Source: JBOHCT01 sp050699055 (GTDB lineage Bacteria > Actinomycetota > Actinomycetes > Streptosporangiales > JBOHCT01). From it: a DNA stretch of 18,413 bases. A program made the position numbers and the translations under genes. Positions within the stretch are counted from its first letter, which is position 1. Every line of letters starts with the position of its first letter. The notes below the pieces were generated by a model. The model did not search any database, was not told the origin of the DNA, and saw nothing but the letters and a program-made list of their open reading frames with translations. The DNA lies in NCBI GenBank assembly GCA_050699055.1, contig JBOHCT010000075.1:1-18413 (forward strand). The letters are read 5' to 3'. Of the stretch, positions 1-7,053 are shown piece after piece.

Positions 1-383
1 GGGGTACGCCGGGAGGCACGGGCGCGGCGTACCCCCATCTGGTGGGCGACCTGGTCGCGTCCGGACCTGTGCACGAACATGCCTTCGGGGCTGGGCCGCT
101 CGGTCACCTTCTCGGTGTAGGGGTCGGTCACCGGCAGGCCCGCGTTACGCGTCCGCTGGTGGAACCGCGCCAGCGTCGCGCCAGCGCTCTCGCCGAGCGG
201 CTCGGACGGGTAGCTCGTGACGAGCGTCGCCAACGCCAACGCCAGGGCCTCGCACTCGCCCTTGGACAGCAGCACCGGGATGCGGACACTACGGTCGTGC
301 CAGTGCACGAGCAGCCGGTCCGCGAGCCGGTCCCTGCCGGTACGGGTCGCGAACGGGCCGCGTGCCTGCTCGCGGCCGGTCAC
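1..383 (-). CDS. Hypothetical protein, 3' end beyond the window (mobile-element accessory gene?)
   Basis: I do not recognise this protein. The frame is open for 127 codons from a GTG start to the window edge. The GTG overlaps the TGA of the preceding minus-strand gene as GTGA, so the two are probably translationally coupled and in one operon. The visible part is basic at the N-terminus, then has a short hydrophobic stretch around residues 34-42 (VRIPVLLS) and a Leu/Ala-rich helix near residues 44-57. There is no signal peptide or known motif. The pair points away from the disrupted comM gene, which suggests accessory cargo of an integrated element; that origin is inference. Codon use is as GC-rich as the rest of the window, so composition does not prove transfer. 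Confidence 0.55.
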   Translation of the reverse strand, partial: MTGREQARGPFATRTGRDRLADRLLVHWHDRSVRIPVLLSKGECEALALALATLVTSYPSEPLGESAGATLARFHQRTRNAGLPVTDPYTEKVTERPSPEGMFVHRSGRDQVAHQMGVRRARASRRT

Positions 384-736
384 GGTGTGCCCTCTTCCTC
401 GTCGTCGGTGACCGGGTAGTCAGCGAGGTAGTCCTGCGCCTCGGAGTGCCCCCGGTCACGGCCGGCCGCCCACGAGCGGGCGATCATGCCGAGAAGCGAC
501 TGCGCGCACTCTACGTCGAGCATGGCGACGCGTTCGATGACCTCGAGGTCATAGTCGCCGAGGGCGACGTGCCGCCGGTCCGCCTCGGTGATGCAGCGGT
601 CTGCCGCGTGCCGCCACGCCTCGACGCCGGTCCGCTCGGCGAGGACGTGCACGAGCCGGCAGTCCGCTGCCGCCTGCTCGGCAGTCGCGTACGGGCCGAT
701 CCGGGTGTCGTCGTGGTCGGGGGATGATGGGGACAT
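380..736 (-). CDS. Small acidic hypothetical protein (118 aa)
   Basis: The ATG start is chosen because GGAGG lies eight bases upstream; a GTG five codons earlier is possible but would place that GGAGG inside the gene. The product (MSPSSPDHDDTR...) is acidic and probably mostly helical, with Ala/Glu/Asp-rich segments. It has no membrane segment and only two cysteines, and ends in an acidic tail (DDEEEGTP). I recognise no domain. Its stop overlaps the GTG of the next minus-strand gene. Small paired acidic ORFs like this are common among accessory genes of actinobacterial integrative elements and prophages, which fits its position beside a broken comM, but no function can be assigned. Confidence 0.6.
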   Translation of the reverse strand: MSPSSPDHDDTRIGPYATAEQAAADCRLVHVLAERTGVEAWRHAADRCITEADRRHVALGDYDLEVIERVAMLDVECAQSLLGMIARSWAAGRDRGHSEAQDYLADYPVTDDEEEGTP

Positions 737-768
737 GGGCCTTGCCTCCACTCAGGTGGGGTCCTAGG

Positions 769-798
769 CCCCGTCCGGTGCTCGCACACCGTGCGGGG
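769..798. repeat. Imperfect inverted repeat at the element/comM junction
   Basis: Two 12-base arms, CCCCGTCCGGTG and CACCGTGCGGGG, match at 10 of 12 positions when one is reverse-complemented, around a 6-base centre (CTCGCA). The repeat lies between the start of the minus-strand gene and the broken 5' end of comM. It could be a recombinase or attachment-site arm, an operator for the minus-strand operon, or a hairpin. Just upstream, GGGGTCCTAGGCCCC (759-773, approximately) is nearly palindromic too. The sequence does not decide the role. Confidence 0.35.
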
Positions 799-811
799 CC
801 GCTTCAACTAG

Positions 812-2293
812 GTACGTCTCAGCGTCTCTCTCGCACTCGCGATCGCGGGCTCGATCCTGGCCGCGGCCGGATCCGTACCGGACGGGGCTCTCGACGGGTG
901 CGTCCTGGCGGGGGAGCTTGGCCTCGATGGACGGGTCCGTCCCGTCCACGGCGTGCTGCCCGCCGTCCTGGCCGCCTCGGCCGCGGGGTTTCGGCGCGTT
1001 GTCGTCCCTCGTGCGAATGCCCGCGAGGCCGCGCTCGTACCCGATGTGCACGTGACCGACGTCGCGTCCCTCGCTCACCTGCTCAGCCTGCTCCGGGGAG
1101 AGCCGTACGACGAGCCATACGAGACGGACCGGATGGCCGCGGCGGGAGGATCGGCGCGGGAGGCCGCCGGGCTCAGGTCCGCGCCCCACCTCGACCTCGC
1201 GGACGTCGTCGGTCAGGCGTCGGGGAGGCGTGCCCTCGAGGTCGCCGCGGCTGGTGGCCATCACCTGTGGTTGCTCGGACCGCCTGGATCCGGCAAGACC
1301 ATGCTCGCGGAGCGTCTCCCGACCATCCTGCCTCGACTCGAGACCGCCGCGGCGCTCGAGGTCACAGCCATCCACTCCGTCGCGGGCAGCCTTCCTGACG
1401 GCGAACCGCTCGTCACACGACCGCCGTTCCGCGACCCTCACCACACTGCCTCGCTCGCGTCCATCGTGGGAGGAGGCAGCGCGGTCGTTCGTCCGGGGGC
1501 GGTGTCTCTCGCCCACCGTGGCGTCCTGTTCCTGGACGAAGCTCCCGAGTTCAAGACGAACGTCCTCGACGCGCTCCGACAGCCCCTCGAGTCCGGCGAG
1601 GTCGTCATCGCCCGTTCGTCTGCCACAGCGCGCTTTCCCGCGCGCTTCGCCCTCATCCTCGCCGCGAATCCGTGCCCGTGCGGACACGCGGCAGATGACG
1701 ACACCCGGTGCACCTGCACGCCGGCGACGAAGCGACGCTATCTGGGCCGGCTGTCCGGCCCCTTGCTCGACCGCGTCGACCTCAGGGTTGAGCTTTTCAC
1801 GGTGTCGAAGGCGGAGATGCTGTGCGACCGGCGATACGCCGAGTCCAGCGTGGTCGTGGCCGGGCGGGTGGCTGAGGCACGTACGCGGGCCACCGATCGC
1901 CTCGCCTGCACACCGTGGCGTACCAACGCCGAGGTCCCGGGCAGCGAGCTGCGTTCCCGGTTCGCGCCGGGACCAGACGCGCTCCGACAGGCCGAACAAG
2001 CCATCGATCAGGGCTACCTGACGGCACGCGGTCTGGACAGGGTGCTGCGCGTGTCGTGGACGCTGGCCGATCTCGCCGGCCGCGACAGACCGGTGGGCGA
2101 CGATATCGGGATGGCCCTCGCGCTCCGTCTCGGAGTCCCAGGCATCTTGGGACCGCCGAATGTCAGACGTGGGCAGGGCTCGAAGCGTCGTTCCATGCGC
2201 GGAACACCTGCGCGTCGCGCCATGCGGTCGGTTGGGGGAAGCCGATCGGCAGATGCCACTCGCCCTTCGTGGGCGACCGGGGAGTCAGGATGA
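812..2293 (+). pseudogene. comM: ComM/YifB-type Mg-chelatase-like AAA+ ATPase, N-terminally truncated
   Basis: ComM is a hexameric helicase-like ATPase that promotes branch migration during transformation; its neighbour DprA fits. Homology in this frame starts abruptly near 818-830 (LALAIAGSILAAAGSVP, the middle of the N-terminal domain) and continues through GELGLDGRVRPV. About 100 N-terminal residues usual for the family are missing, and a TAG at 809-811 closes the frame immediately upstream. The first internal start is GTG at 953, without a convincing ribosome-binding site. Counted from that GTG, the ATPase core is intact: Walker A GPPGSGKT (109-116), Walker B VLFLDE (191-196), sensor and metal-binding ANPCPCG (238-244) with further Cys near 253-255, and GPLLDRVD (269-276). 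The C-terminus carries an unusual Arg/Ser-rich tail of about 45 residues that overlaps the dprA start as ATGA. I infer a gene broken by integration; a shortened functional product from 953 is possible but less likely. Confidence 0.8.
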
Positions 2294-3549
2294 GCGCGCG
2301 CGATGACGACCTGCTCGCACGTGTGGCCTGGAGCCAGCTCGCCGAGCCAGGCGACAACGAGCTCGGCCAGGTGTTGGCTGCTCACGGCGCGGCGGAGGCG
2401 CTCCGCCTGCTGCGGGCGGGTCGCTTGCGCGGCAGAAACGCTCGCCACTGGGCGGTGCGTCTGCCCGGCGCGAACCCCGGCCGGGATCTCGACCTGCTCG
2501 ACGGCCTCGGCGGGCGGGTGGTATGCCCCGGCGACCCAGAGTGGCCGACCCAGCTCGACTCCCTCGCCGACGGCGCCCCATACATGTTGTGGGTGCGCGG
2601 ACAGGCCGACCTGAGGTTCTCGTGCCTGCGGTCGGTAGCGATCGTCGGTGCCCGTGCCGCCACCGGATACGGCACGCACGTAGCCGGACAGATCGCCTAC
2701 GACCTGGGAGGACGCGGCTGGACAGTAGTATCTGGCGGCGCTTACGGCATCGACGGCACGTCCCACCGCGCCGCGCTCGGCGCCGGCGGCACGACCGTTG
2801 CCGTGTTGGCGTGCGGCATCGACGTGCCCTACCCCTCAGGGCACACCGATCTGTTCGATGAGGTCGCCGCGGGCGGTGTCCTGGTGAGCGAATGGCCTCC
2901 CGGCAGTCGCCCATCACGGTTTCGCTTCCTCATCCGCAACCGCGTCATCGCCGCGCTCACTCGCGGGACGGTCGTCGTCGAGGCGGCGCTCCGCAGTGGC
3001 GCGCTGAACACCGCACGCCACGCGGCATGGCTCGACCGCCCTGTCATGGCCGTCCCAGGGCCGGTGACGTCGACGATGTCCGGCGGGTGCCACCTCCTGC
3101 TCCGCGACCTCGGAGCGACCTGCGTCACCGACGCCGCCGACGTGATCGACCGCGTTGGCACGCTGGGCGACGACCTCGCCCCGGAGCGGCGCGGTCCTGT
3201 GCTACCTCGAGATCGCCTCGATCAGACGGCGAGCCGTGTCCTCGACGCCCTCCCCTCGCGCGGTGGCGCGGGGCCGGCGACCATATCTGTGGCTGCGGGC
3301 GTCGACCTTGACGAGACGTTGCGTTGCCTCGGCCGCCTTGCCGCAGGAGGGTTCGTCGAGCGCTGCTCGAAGGGGTGGCGTGTCGGCCGCCTCGCACGCG
3401 ACGCCCCTGCGGGGCCCTCCGCCCCCGCGGAAGGAGGCCGGGTTAGGGGTCCAGGGGAGGGGGCGGCACGGGGGAGAACGCGGCATGAGGGGCAGGGCGG
3501 GCACGGGGGAGAGGGCGACACGGGCGACACGGGGGGCACGGGGACGTAG
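2290..3549 (+). CDS. dprA: DNA-processing protein DprA
   Basis: DprA loads RecA on incoming single-stranded DNA and protects it; in actinobacteria it is part of a conserved block with comM. The ATG overlaps the comM stop, with GGGGAG five bases upstream. In the 419-residue product an N-terminal helical (SAM-like) region covers about 1-75. The Rossmann-like DprA core follows, with VGARAATGYG (119-128), SGGAYGID (148-155), YPSGHTDLF (181-189), FRFLIRNRVIAAL (211-223), VEAALRSGALNTARHA (230-245) and VPGPVTSTMSGGCHLL (255-270). A winged-helix-like C-terminal domain occupies about 305-395. The last 25 or so residues are a low-complexity Gly/Thr/Asp tail (GDTGDTGGTGT) written by a G-rich tract, and are probably dispensable. 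The core is intact and the assignment firm. Confidence 0.92.
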   Translation: MSARDDDLLARVAWSQLAEPGDNELGQVLAAHGAAEALRLLRAGRLRGRNARHWAVRLPGANPGRDLDLLDGLGGRVVCPGDPEWPTQLDSLADGAPYMLWVRGQADLRFSCLRSVAIVGARAATGYGTHVAGQIAYDLGGRGWTVVSGGAYGIDGTSHRAALGAGGTTVAVLACGIDVPYPSGHTDLFDEVAAGGVLVSEWPPGSRPSRFRFLIRNRVIAALTRGTVVVEAALRSGALNTARHAAWLDRPVMAVPGPVTSTMSGGCHLLLRDLGATCVTDAADVIDRVGTLGDDLAPERRGPVLPRDRLDQTASRVLDALPSRGGAGPATISVAAGVDLDETLRCLGRLAAGGFVERCSKGWRVGRLARDAPAGPSAPAEGGRVRGPGEGAARGRTRHEGQGGHGGEGDTGDTGGTGT

Positions 3550-3640
3550 GCGCGACAGGGCGGCACACGGGGCAGGGCGGAGTGGGCGGTGGGGGAGTTG
3601 CCGGTCCACCCGGGCGCGTTTCCTTGACCTCGGGGGGGCG
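3420..3640. other. G-rich, strand-asymmetric tract with quadruplex-forming potential
   Basis: The plus strand carries many runs of three or more G separated by short linkers, spanning the 3' end of dprA and the dprA-xerC gap. GGGG at 3446-3449, GGGG at 3454-3457, GGGGG at 3459-3463 and GGGGG at 3470-3474 satisfy the four-run quadruplex pattern. The repeated word CACGGGG(G) recurs through the tract. It is the cause of the Gly-rich DprA tail. No separate gene is seen in the 102-base gap before xerC. Confidence 0.5.
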
Positions 3641-3651
3641 CTCGAGCCACG

Positions 3652-4596
3652 GTGTTCCCGACGATGATCGCCAGACGGCCGTCCGTTCCCGAACCGCTTC
3701 CGCCCGCCTACGCCGTGGCGGTGGAGGAGTTCGCCCGCTATCTTCGCGCGGAGCGAGACTTCTCCGCGCATACCGTTCGCGCCTACGTCGGCGACGTCCG
3801 ACACCTGCTCGCCCATGCGCGTCGAATGGGACTGACCGAGCTTTCTGGCCTCGACACCCATGTTCTGCGCAGCTGGCTGGCGAGGCTCACAACCTCCGGG
3901 CGCGCCCGTGCGACCGTGGCCCGGCGGGCGGCGACCGCTCGTGTCTTCACGGCATACGCGTATCGACGCGGGTGGCTCGCCGAGGACCCAGGCCTGTTGC
4001 TCGGAACACCGAAGGCCCGCCGTCCCCTGCCTGCCGTTCCCCGCGAGGAGGAGATGGCGTCCGTCCTCGCCGACCACGCCGACGTCACTCCTCTCGGCCT
4101 TCGAGACCATGCCGTCCTCGAGCTGCTGTACGCGACCGGGGTGAGGGTGAGCGAGTTGTGCGGGCTCGACCTGGACGACGTCGACGCGTCGCGACTCGTC
4201 GTCCGCGTGCTTGGCAAAGGGCGCAAGGAGCGCACCGTCCCGATGGGCACGCCGGCCGCCCAGGCGTTGGACGAATGGCGTCGGAGAGGGCGTCCTGCGC
4301 TCGCGCGTGAGCGCAGTGGTCCAGCGCTGTTCCTCGGGGCGCGAGGCGGGCGGATCGATCCCCGCACTGTAAGGAGGGTTGTCCACGCGTACCTCGGTCG
4401 GGACGAGAGCGTCCCCGACCTCGGTCCCCACGGCCTGCGCCACGCTATGGCGACGCACCTACTGAGCGGGGGCGCGGACCTGCGCAGCGTGCAGGAGATC
4501 CTGGGCCACTCGTCACTCGCGACAACGCAGATCTACACTCACGTGTCCGTGGAACGGCTCAAGTCGGCCTACCGCCAGGCGCATCCCCGCGCCTGA
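3652..4596 (+). CDS. xerC: Tyrosine recombinase XerC-like
   Basis: Site-specific recombinase of the chromosome-dimer-resolution type. The product is 314 aa from GTG 3652; an in-frame ATG at 3664 is an alternative, and neither has a strong ribosome-binding site (a G7 run lies 14 bases before the GTG). The N-terminal SAM-like core-binding domain occupies about 18-110 (FSAHTVRAYVGDV). The catalytic domain shows the full set: R165 (ATGVRVSEL), K189 (GKGRKER), H260 and R263 (PHGLRHAMATH), H286 (EILGHSS) and nucleophile Y295 (IYTHV). Length and the ERLK...YRQAHPRA end fit XerC/XerD. Because it sits in the conserved dprA-rpsB neighbourhood, I read it as the host housekeeping recombinase rather than the integrase of the element at the left edge. 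The 3' end overlaps the convergent peptidase gene by 38 bases. Confidence 0.88.
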   Translation: MFPTMIARRPSVPEPLPPAYAVAVEEFARYLRAERDFSAHTVRAYVGDVRHLLAHARRMGLTELSGLDTHVLRSWLARLTTSGRARATVARRAATARVFTAYAYRRGWLAEDPGLLLGTPKARRPLPAVPREEEMASVLADHADVTPLGLRDHAVLELLYATGVRVSELCGLDLDDVDASRLVVRVLGKGRKERTVPMGTPAAQALDEWRRRGRPALARERSGPALFLGARGGRIDPRTVRRVVHAYLGRDESVPDLGPHGLRHAMATHLLSGGADLRSVQEILGHSSLATTQIYTHVSVERLKSAYRQAHPRA

Positions 4597-5449
4597 ACCG
4601 CACGCGTGTCGGGCGCCGCCGGCGAGTCCTGACGGCGAGGAACCAACCGAGCAGGACGAGCGACGCCAGGCCTCCCGCGACCGGAGCGCTCGCTCCTGTC
4701 AGCGTCGGAGGCGCCGGGGGTCGGCGTCCGCGTGTCACTCGCCGATCGGCATAGTGCGGGGCGCGTGTCGGCGGGGCGGTCGGATCCGGGGACCCGGTCG
4801 GTGCGGGGGATGACGAAGGGGCGCCGGGTTGATGCACGGCGTCGGCCCGGCCAGGTGCGTTCGCCTGTCGCGGACCAGGTTCGTAGGGTCGCCGCCGTGG
4901 CCGGGGTATTCCCCAGACCGGGAGCAGGCGCGAGGGCCCGCCCCCGACCAGTAGGAGCGGATCGAGATACGTCGAACCACGCAGGAGCCCCCAATGCAGA
5001 CACACAATGGGGGCACAGTGGCTCGCGCGGCGGCCCAGGACTCCGATGCGGTGACCGGCCGACACTCGCTGACCCGCGTGGACACTCGGCCGCACGGGTT
5101 CGTAGGTCGTGCGCAGGGCGCCGTGGGTGATCGAGACGACGCCTCGGCCCGCGAGCATGCCGGCGTACAAGACGCGGCCGTCCCCCGCGGCGAGGACCGG
5201 CTGGCCGGCGCGACCTTCGAGATCGACGCCGCGGTGGCCGGGCCGCCAAGGGACGGCAGGGGGATCGAAGCCGTGCACGAGCGTCGGTCTCCCGCGCAGC
5301 GGCCAGCGCCAACCCTCGCCGCCGGCCAGGGCAGGCGCGGCCGTGGCGAGCATGACGCAGCCCGTCAGGATGACGCAGCCCGTCAGGATGACGCAGCCCG
5401 TCAGGAATGTGAGCGGCAGGGAAGTGAGCCGGCCGCGGCGCGTGGTCAT
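4559..5449 (-). CDS. M23-type (LytM-like) peptidase-fold envelope protein
   Basis: Secreted or membrane-anchored cell-wall hydrolase-fold protein, 296 aa from ATG 5449 (another ATG is at 5461; neither has a strong Shine-Dalgarno). The basic n-region MTTRRGR is followed by a long hydrophobic signal in which LTGCVI is repeated three times, with Cys at 19, 25 and 31. Each LTGC fits a lipobox, while APALA (38-42) would suit signal peptidase I. The M23 fold shows HRGVD (H72, D76), AGDGRVLYAG (88-97), THG (108-110), GQRVSAGHRIG (126-136) and LHWG (H152). The usual HxH motif reads CLH here, so the first His is Cys150. A Pro/Ser/Thr-rich linker follows, then a likely membrane segment (about 255-273, GGLASLVLLGWFLAV) and an Arg-rich tail. 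The gene converges on xerC and diverges from rpsB. Hydrolase activity is uncertain. Confidence 0.85.
   Translation of the reverse strand: MTTRRGRLTSLPLTFLTGCVILTGCVILTGCVMLATAAPALAGGEGWRWPLRGRPTLVHGFDPPAVPWRPGHRGVDLEGRAGQPVLAAGDGRVLYAGMLAGRGVVSITHGALRTTYEPVRPSVHAGQRVSAGHRIGVLGRRASHCAPIVCLHWGLLRGSTYLDPLLLVGGGPSRLLPVWGIPRPRRRPYEPGPRQANAPGRADAVHQPGAPSSSPAPTGSPDPTAPPTRAPHYADRRVTRGRRPPAPPTLTGASAPVAGGLASLVLLGWFLAVRTRRRRPTRVRFRRGDAPGGRPT
5352..5405. repeat. Perfect 3 x 18-bp tandem repeat in the M23 signal region
   Basis: ATGACGCAGCCCGTCAGG occurs three times head to tail without mismatch. The period is a multiple of three, so each copy adds six residues (LTGCVI, read on the minus strand) to the hydrophobic signal segment of the M23 protein without a frameshift. 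Copy-number change by slippage would lengthen or shorten the signal and change the number of LTGC lipobox-like sites. Confidence 0.95.
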
Positions 5450-5764
5450 GGGCTCGAGCATGGCCGGCGCGGATGCGTGGTGGGAGGGCCGGAATGTCGA
5501 TCTGTGGACAGTCGGTGGCGTGTGGACGAGCGAGACCGTCGCGCTCTCGGATGTCGACACACGCACGTGCACGGCATGGGTAAACTACGGGCTGCGACCT
5601 CGCACGGAGGTCGACTTCGCATGCCCGCATGACGCCAGCTTGGCCGAACGCGTCTCTCGGTTCACCAGCGTACAAATGCGCGGTGACGGGACGGGTTCCG
5701 GGCATCAGGGGCGACGGCCGCCCGGCCGCCGCCGGTAACCGAGACACAGGAGGAAGGCACGGGC
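5450..5764 (+). promoter_or_regulatory. Divergent intergenic region and rpsB leader
   Basis: This 315-base gap separates the minus-strand M23 gene from rpsB and must hold the rpsB operon promoter. No convincing gene is seen. TAAACT at 5581-5586 fits the actinobacterial TANNNT -10 pattern and would give a leader of about 170 bases, but I cannot find a good -35 at 16-19 bases; TCGACA at 5554-5559 is 21 bases away. Immediately downstream CGACCT/AGGTCG (5595-5600 and 5608-5613) forms a 6-bp hairpin. A GC-rich segment with CGGCCG repeats follows (about 5713-5734), then AGGAGG at 5748-5753 before the rpsB ATG. A structured leader for S2 autoregulation is possible, as known for rpsB in other bacteria; here that is inference. 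Confidence 0.4.
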
Positions 5765-7000
5765 ATGGCTCCCGTCGTCACGATGAAGCAGCTCCTGGAG
5801 AGCGGCGTCCACTTCGGCCACCAGACCCGTCGGTGGAATCCCAAGATGCGGCGCTTCATCTTCACCGAGCGCAACGGCATCTACATCATCGACCTGCAGC
5901 AGTCGCTGTCCTACATCGACCGCGGGTACGAGTTCGTCAAAGAGACAGTCGCCCACGGCGGCACGATCCTCTTCATCGGCACGAAGAAGCAGGCCCAAGA
6001 GGTCATCGAGGAGCAGGCCAAGCGGGTCGGCATGCCGTACGTCAACCAGCGCTGGCTCGGTGGCATGCTCACGAACTTCTCGACGGTGTACCGGCGTCTC
6101 CAGCGGCTCAAGGAGCTCGAGGAGATGAACTTCGAGGAGGGCCCCGTCGCCGCGATGACGAAGCGCGAGCGGCTCGGTCTCCAACGCGAGAAGGAGAAGC
6201 TGGAGAAGACCCTCGGCGGGATCCGCGACATGCAGCGGGTCCCGAGCGCGGTATGGGTCGTCGACACCAAGAAGGAGCACATCGCGATCAATGAGGCGCG
6301 CAAGCTTGGCATCCCGATCGTGGCGATCCTCGACACCAACTGCGATCCCGACGAGGTCGACTATCCCATTCCGGGCAACGACGACGCGATCCGCAGCGTC
6401 ACGCTGCTCACCCGCGTGGTTGCCGACTCCGTCGCCGACGGCCTGATCGCCCGTGCGGGGGCAGCGCCTACCGAGGAGAAGCCTTCGGTGAGTGGCCAGC
6501 TCGGCGCCGACGAACCGTTGGCCGACTGGGAGCGTGAGCTGCTCGAGGGCACGGGGCAGGAGCAGGCGGTGTCGGCGGCAGAGAGTGCCTCGGAGACTAC
6601 CTCCGCGCCGCAGTCGCCCGACGTGTCGCGGTCGCCTGCTGGGGCGGAGGACTCCAGCGCTGGCGCGCCAGCGCCTGTTGAGACGGCGCCTGCTGAGACG
6701 GCGCCTGCTGAGACGGCGCCTACTGAGACGGCGCCTACTGAGACGGCGCCTGCTGACACGGCGCCTGCTGACACGGCGCCTGCTGACACGGCGCCTGCTG
6801 AGACGGCGCCTGCTGACACGGCGCCTGCTGACACGGCGCCTGCTGAGACGGAGGAGCCCGCGGCAGCCCAGCGCGACGGCGCCGCGGCGGCGGCCTCGGA
6901 AAACGAACCGCCCAACCAGGCGACCCCGTCCACCCCGGACGCGACCTTCGACGCATCTCCCGGAGAGCAGGATGAGGCCGGCCAGAGCGAGCAGCGCTGA
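5765..7000 (+). CDS. rpsB: 30S ribosomal protein S2 with repetitive C-terminal extension
   Basis: Structural protein of the small ribosomal subunit, needed for S1/mRNA interaction. The start MAPVVTMKQLLESGVHFGHQ is typical, with AGGAGG 11 bases upstream. Conserved blocks include RRWNPKMRRFIFTERNGIY (residues 22-40), GTILFIGTKKQAQE (60-73), YVNQRWLGGMLTNF (90-103), VVDTKKEHIAINEARKLGIP (about 164-183) and the ILDTNCDPDEVDYPIPGNDDA block (about 187-207). The globular S2 fold ends near residue 235. The product is 411 aa, against roughly 230-300 for most family members. The extra C-terminal portion is acidic, Ala/Pro/Glu/Thr-rich and presumably disordered. It contains 12 tandem APxET/APADT pentapeptides (residues 303-362). 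It heads the rpsB-tsf-pyrH-frr-cdsA cluster. Confidence 0.97.
   Translation: MAPVVTMKQLLESGVHFGHQTRRWNPKMRRFIFTERNGIYIIDLQQSLSYIDRGYEFVKETVAHGGTILFIGTKKQAQEVIEEQAKRVGMPYVNQRWLGGMLTNFSTVYRRLQRLKELEEMNFEEGPVAAMTKRERLGLQREKEKLEKTLGGIRDMQRVPSAVWVVDTKKEHIAINEARKLGIPIVAILDTNCDPDEVDYPIPGNDDAIRSVTLLTRVVADSVADGLIARAGAAPTEEKPSVSGQLGADEPLADWERELLEGTGQEQAVSAAESASETTSAPQSPDVSRSPAGAEDSSAGAPAPVETAPAETAPAETAPTETAPTETAPADTAPADTAPADTAPAETAPADTAPADTAPAETEEPAAAQRDGAAAAASENEPPNQATPSTPDATFDASPGEQDEAGQSEQR
6671..6850 (+). repeat. 12 x 15-bp coding minisatellite inside rpsB
   Basis: The unit GCGCCTGCTGASACG is repeated 12 times without interruption, with only point variants (GTT or ACT for GCT, GAG or GAC). Each copy encodes A-P-(A/V/T)-(E/D)-T in the rpsB frame. 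The period is a multiple of three, so gain or loss of copies keeps S2 in frame. Runs of identical variant units (three consecutive GAC copies; two consecutive ACT copies) point to recent unit duplication. Confidence 0.97.
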
Positions 7001-7053
7001 CAAGCACCCTTAACCATACGTACACCAAGAGATCATCGAGATAGCGAGAGGTC

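Noticed and set aside
769..811. A tRNA fragment as the integration target left of comM
   Set aside because: No acceptor, anticodon or T-arm pattern could be fitted; the target appears to be comM itself.
764..1999. A 411-codon minus-strand frame opposite comM
   Set aside because: Composition typical of antisense shadow; the plus strand carries clear Walker A and B motifs.
3202..4458. A 418-codon minus-strand frame opposite dprA and xerC
   Set aside because: Antisense to two genes with complete catalytic motifs; no start signal or motif of its own.
3652..4596. xerC as the integrase of the element that broke comM
   Set aside because: It lies on the chromosomal side of the break in a common actinobacterial neighbourhood and has normal XerC length and motifs.
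6671..6850. The 12 x 15-bp repeat as a CRISPR array or origin iterons
   Set aside because: Units are contiguous with no spacers, and the repeat is in frame inside rpsB.
5705..7003. A 432-codon minus-strand frame opposite rpsB containing RRRVS repeats
   Set aside because: The repetitive protein is only the other-strand reading of the rpsB 15-bp minisatellite.
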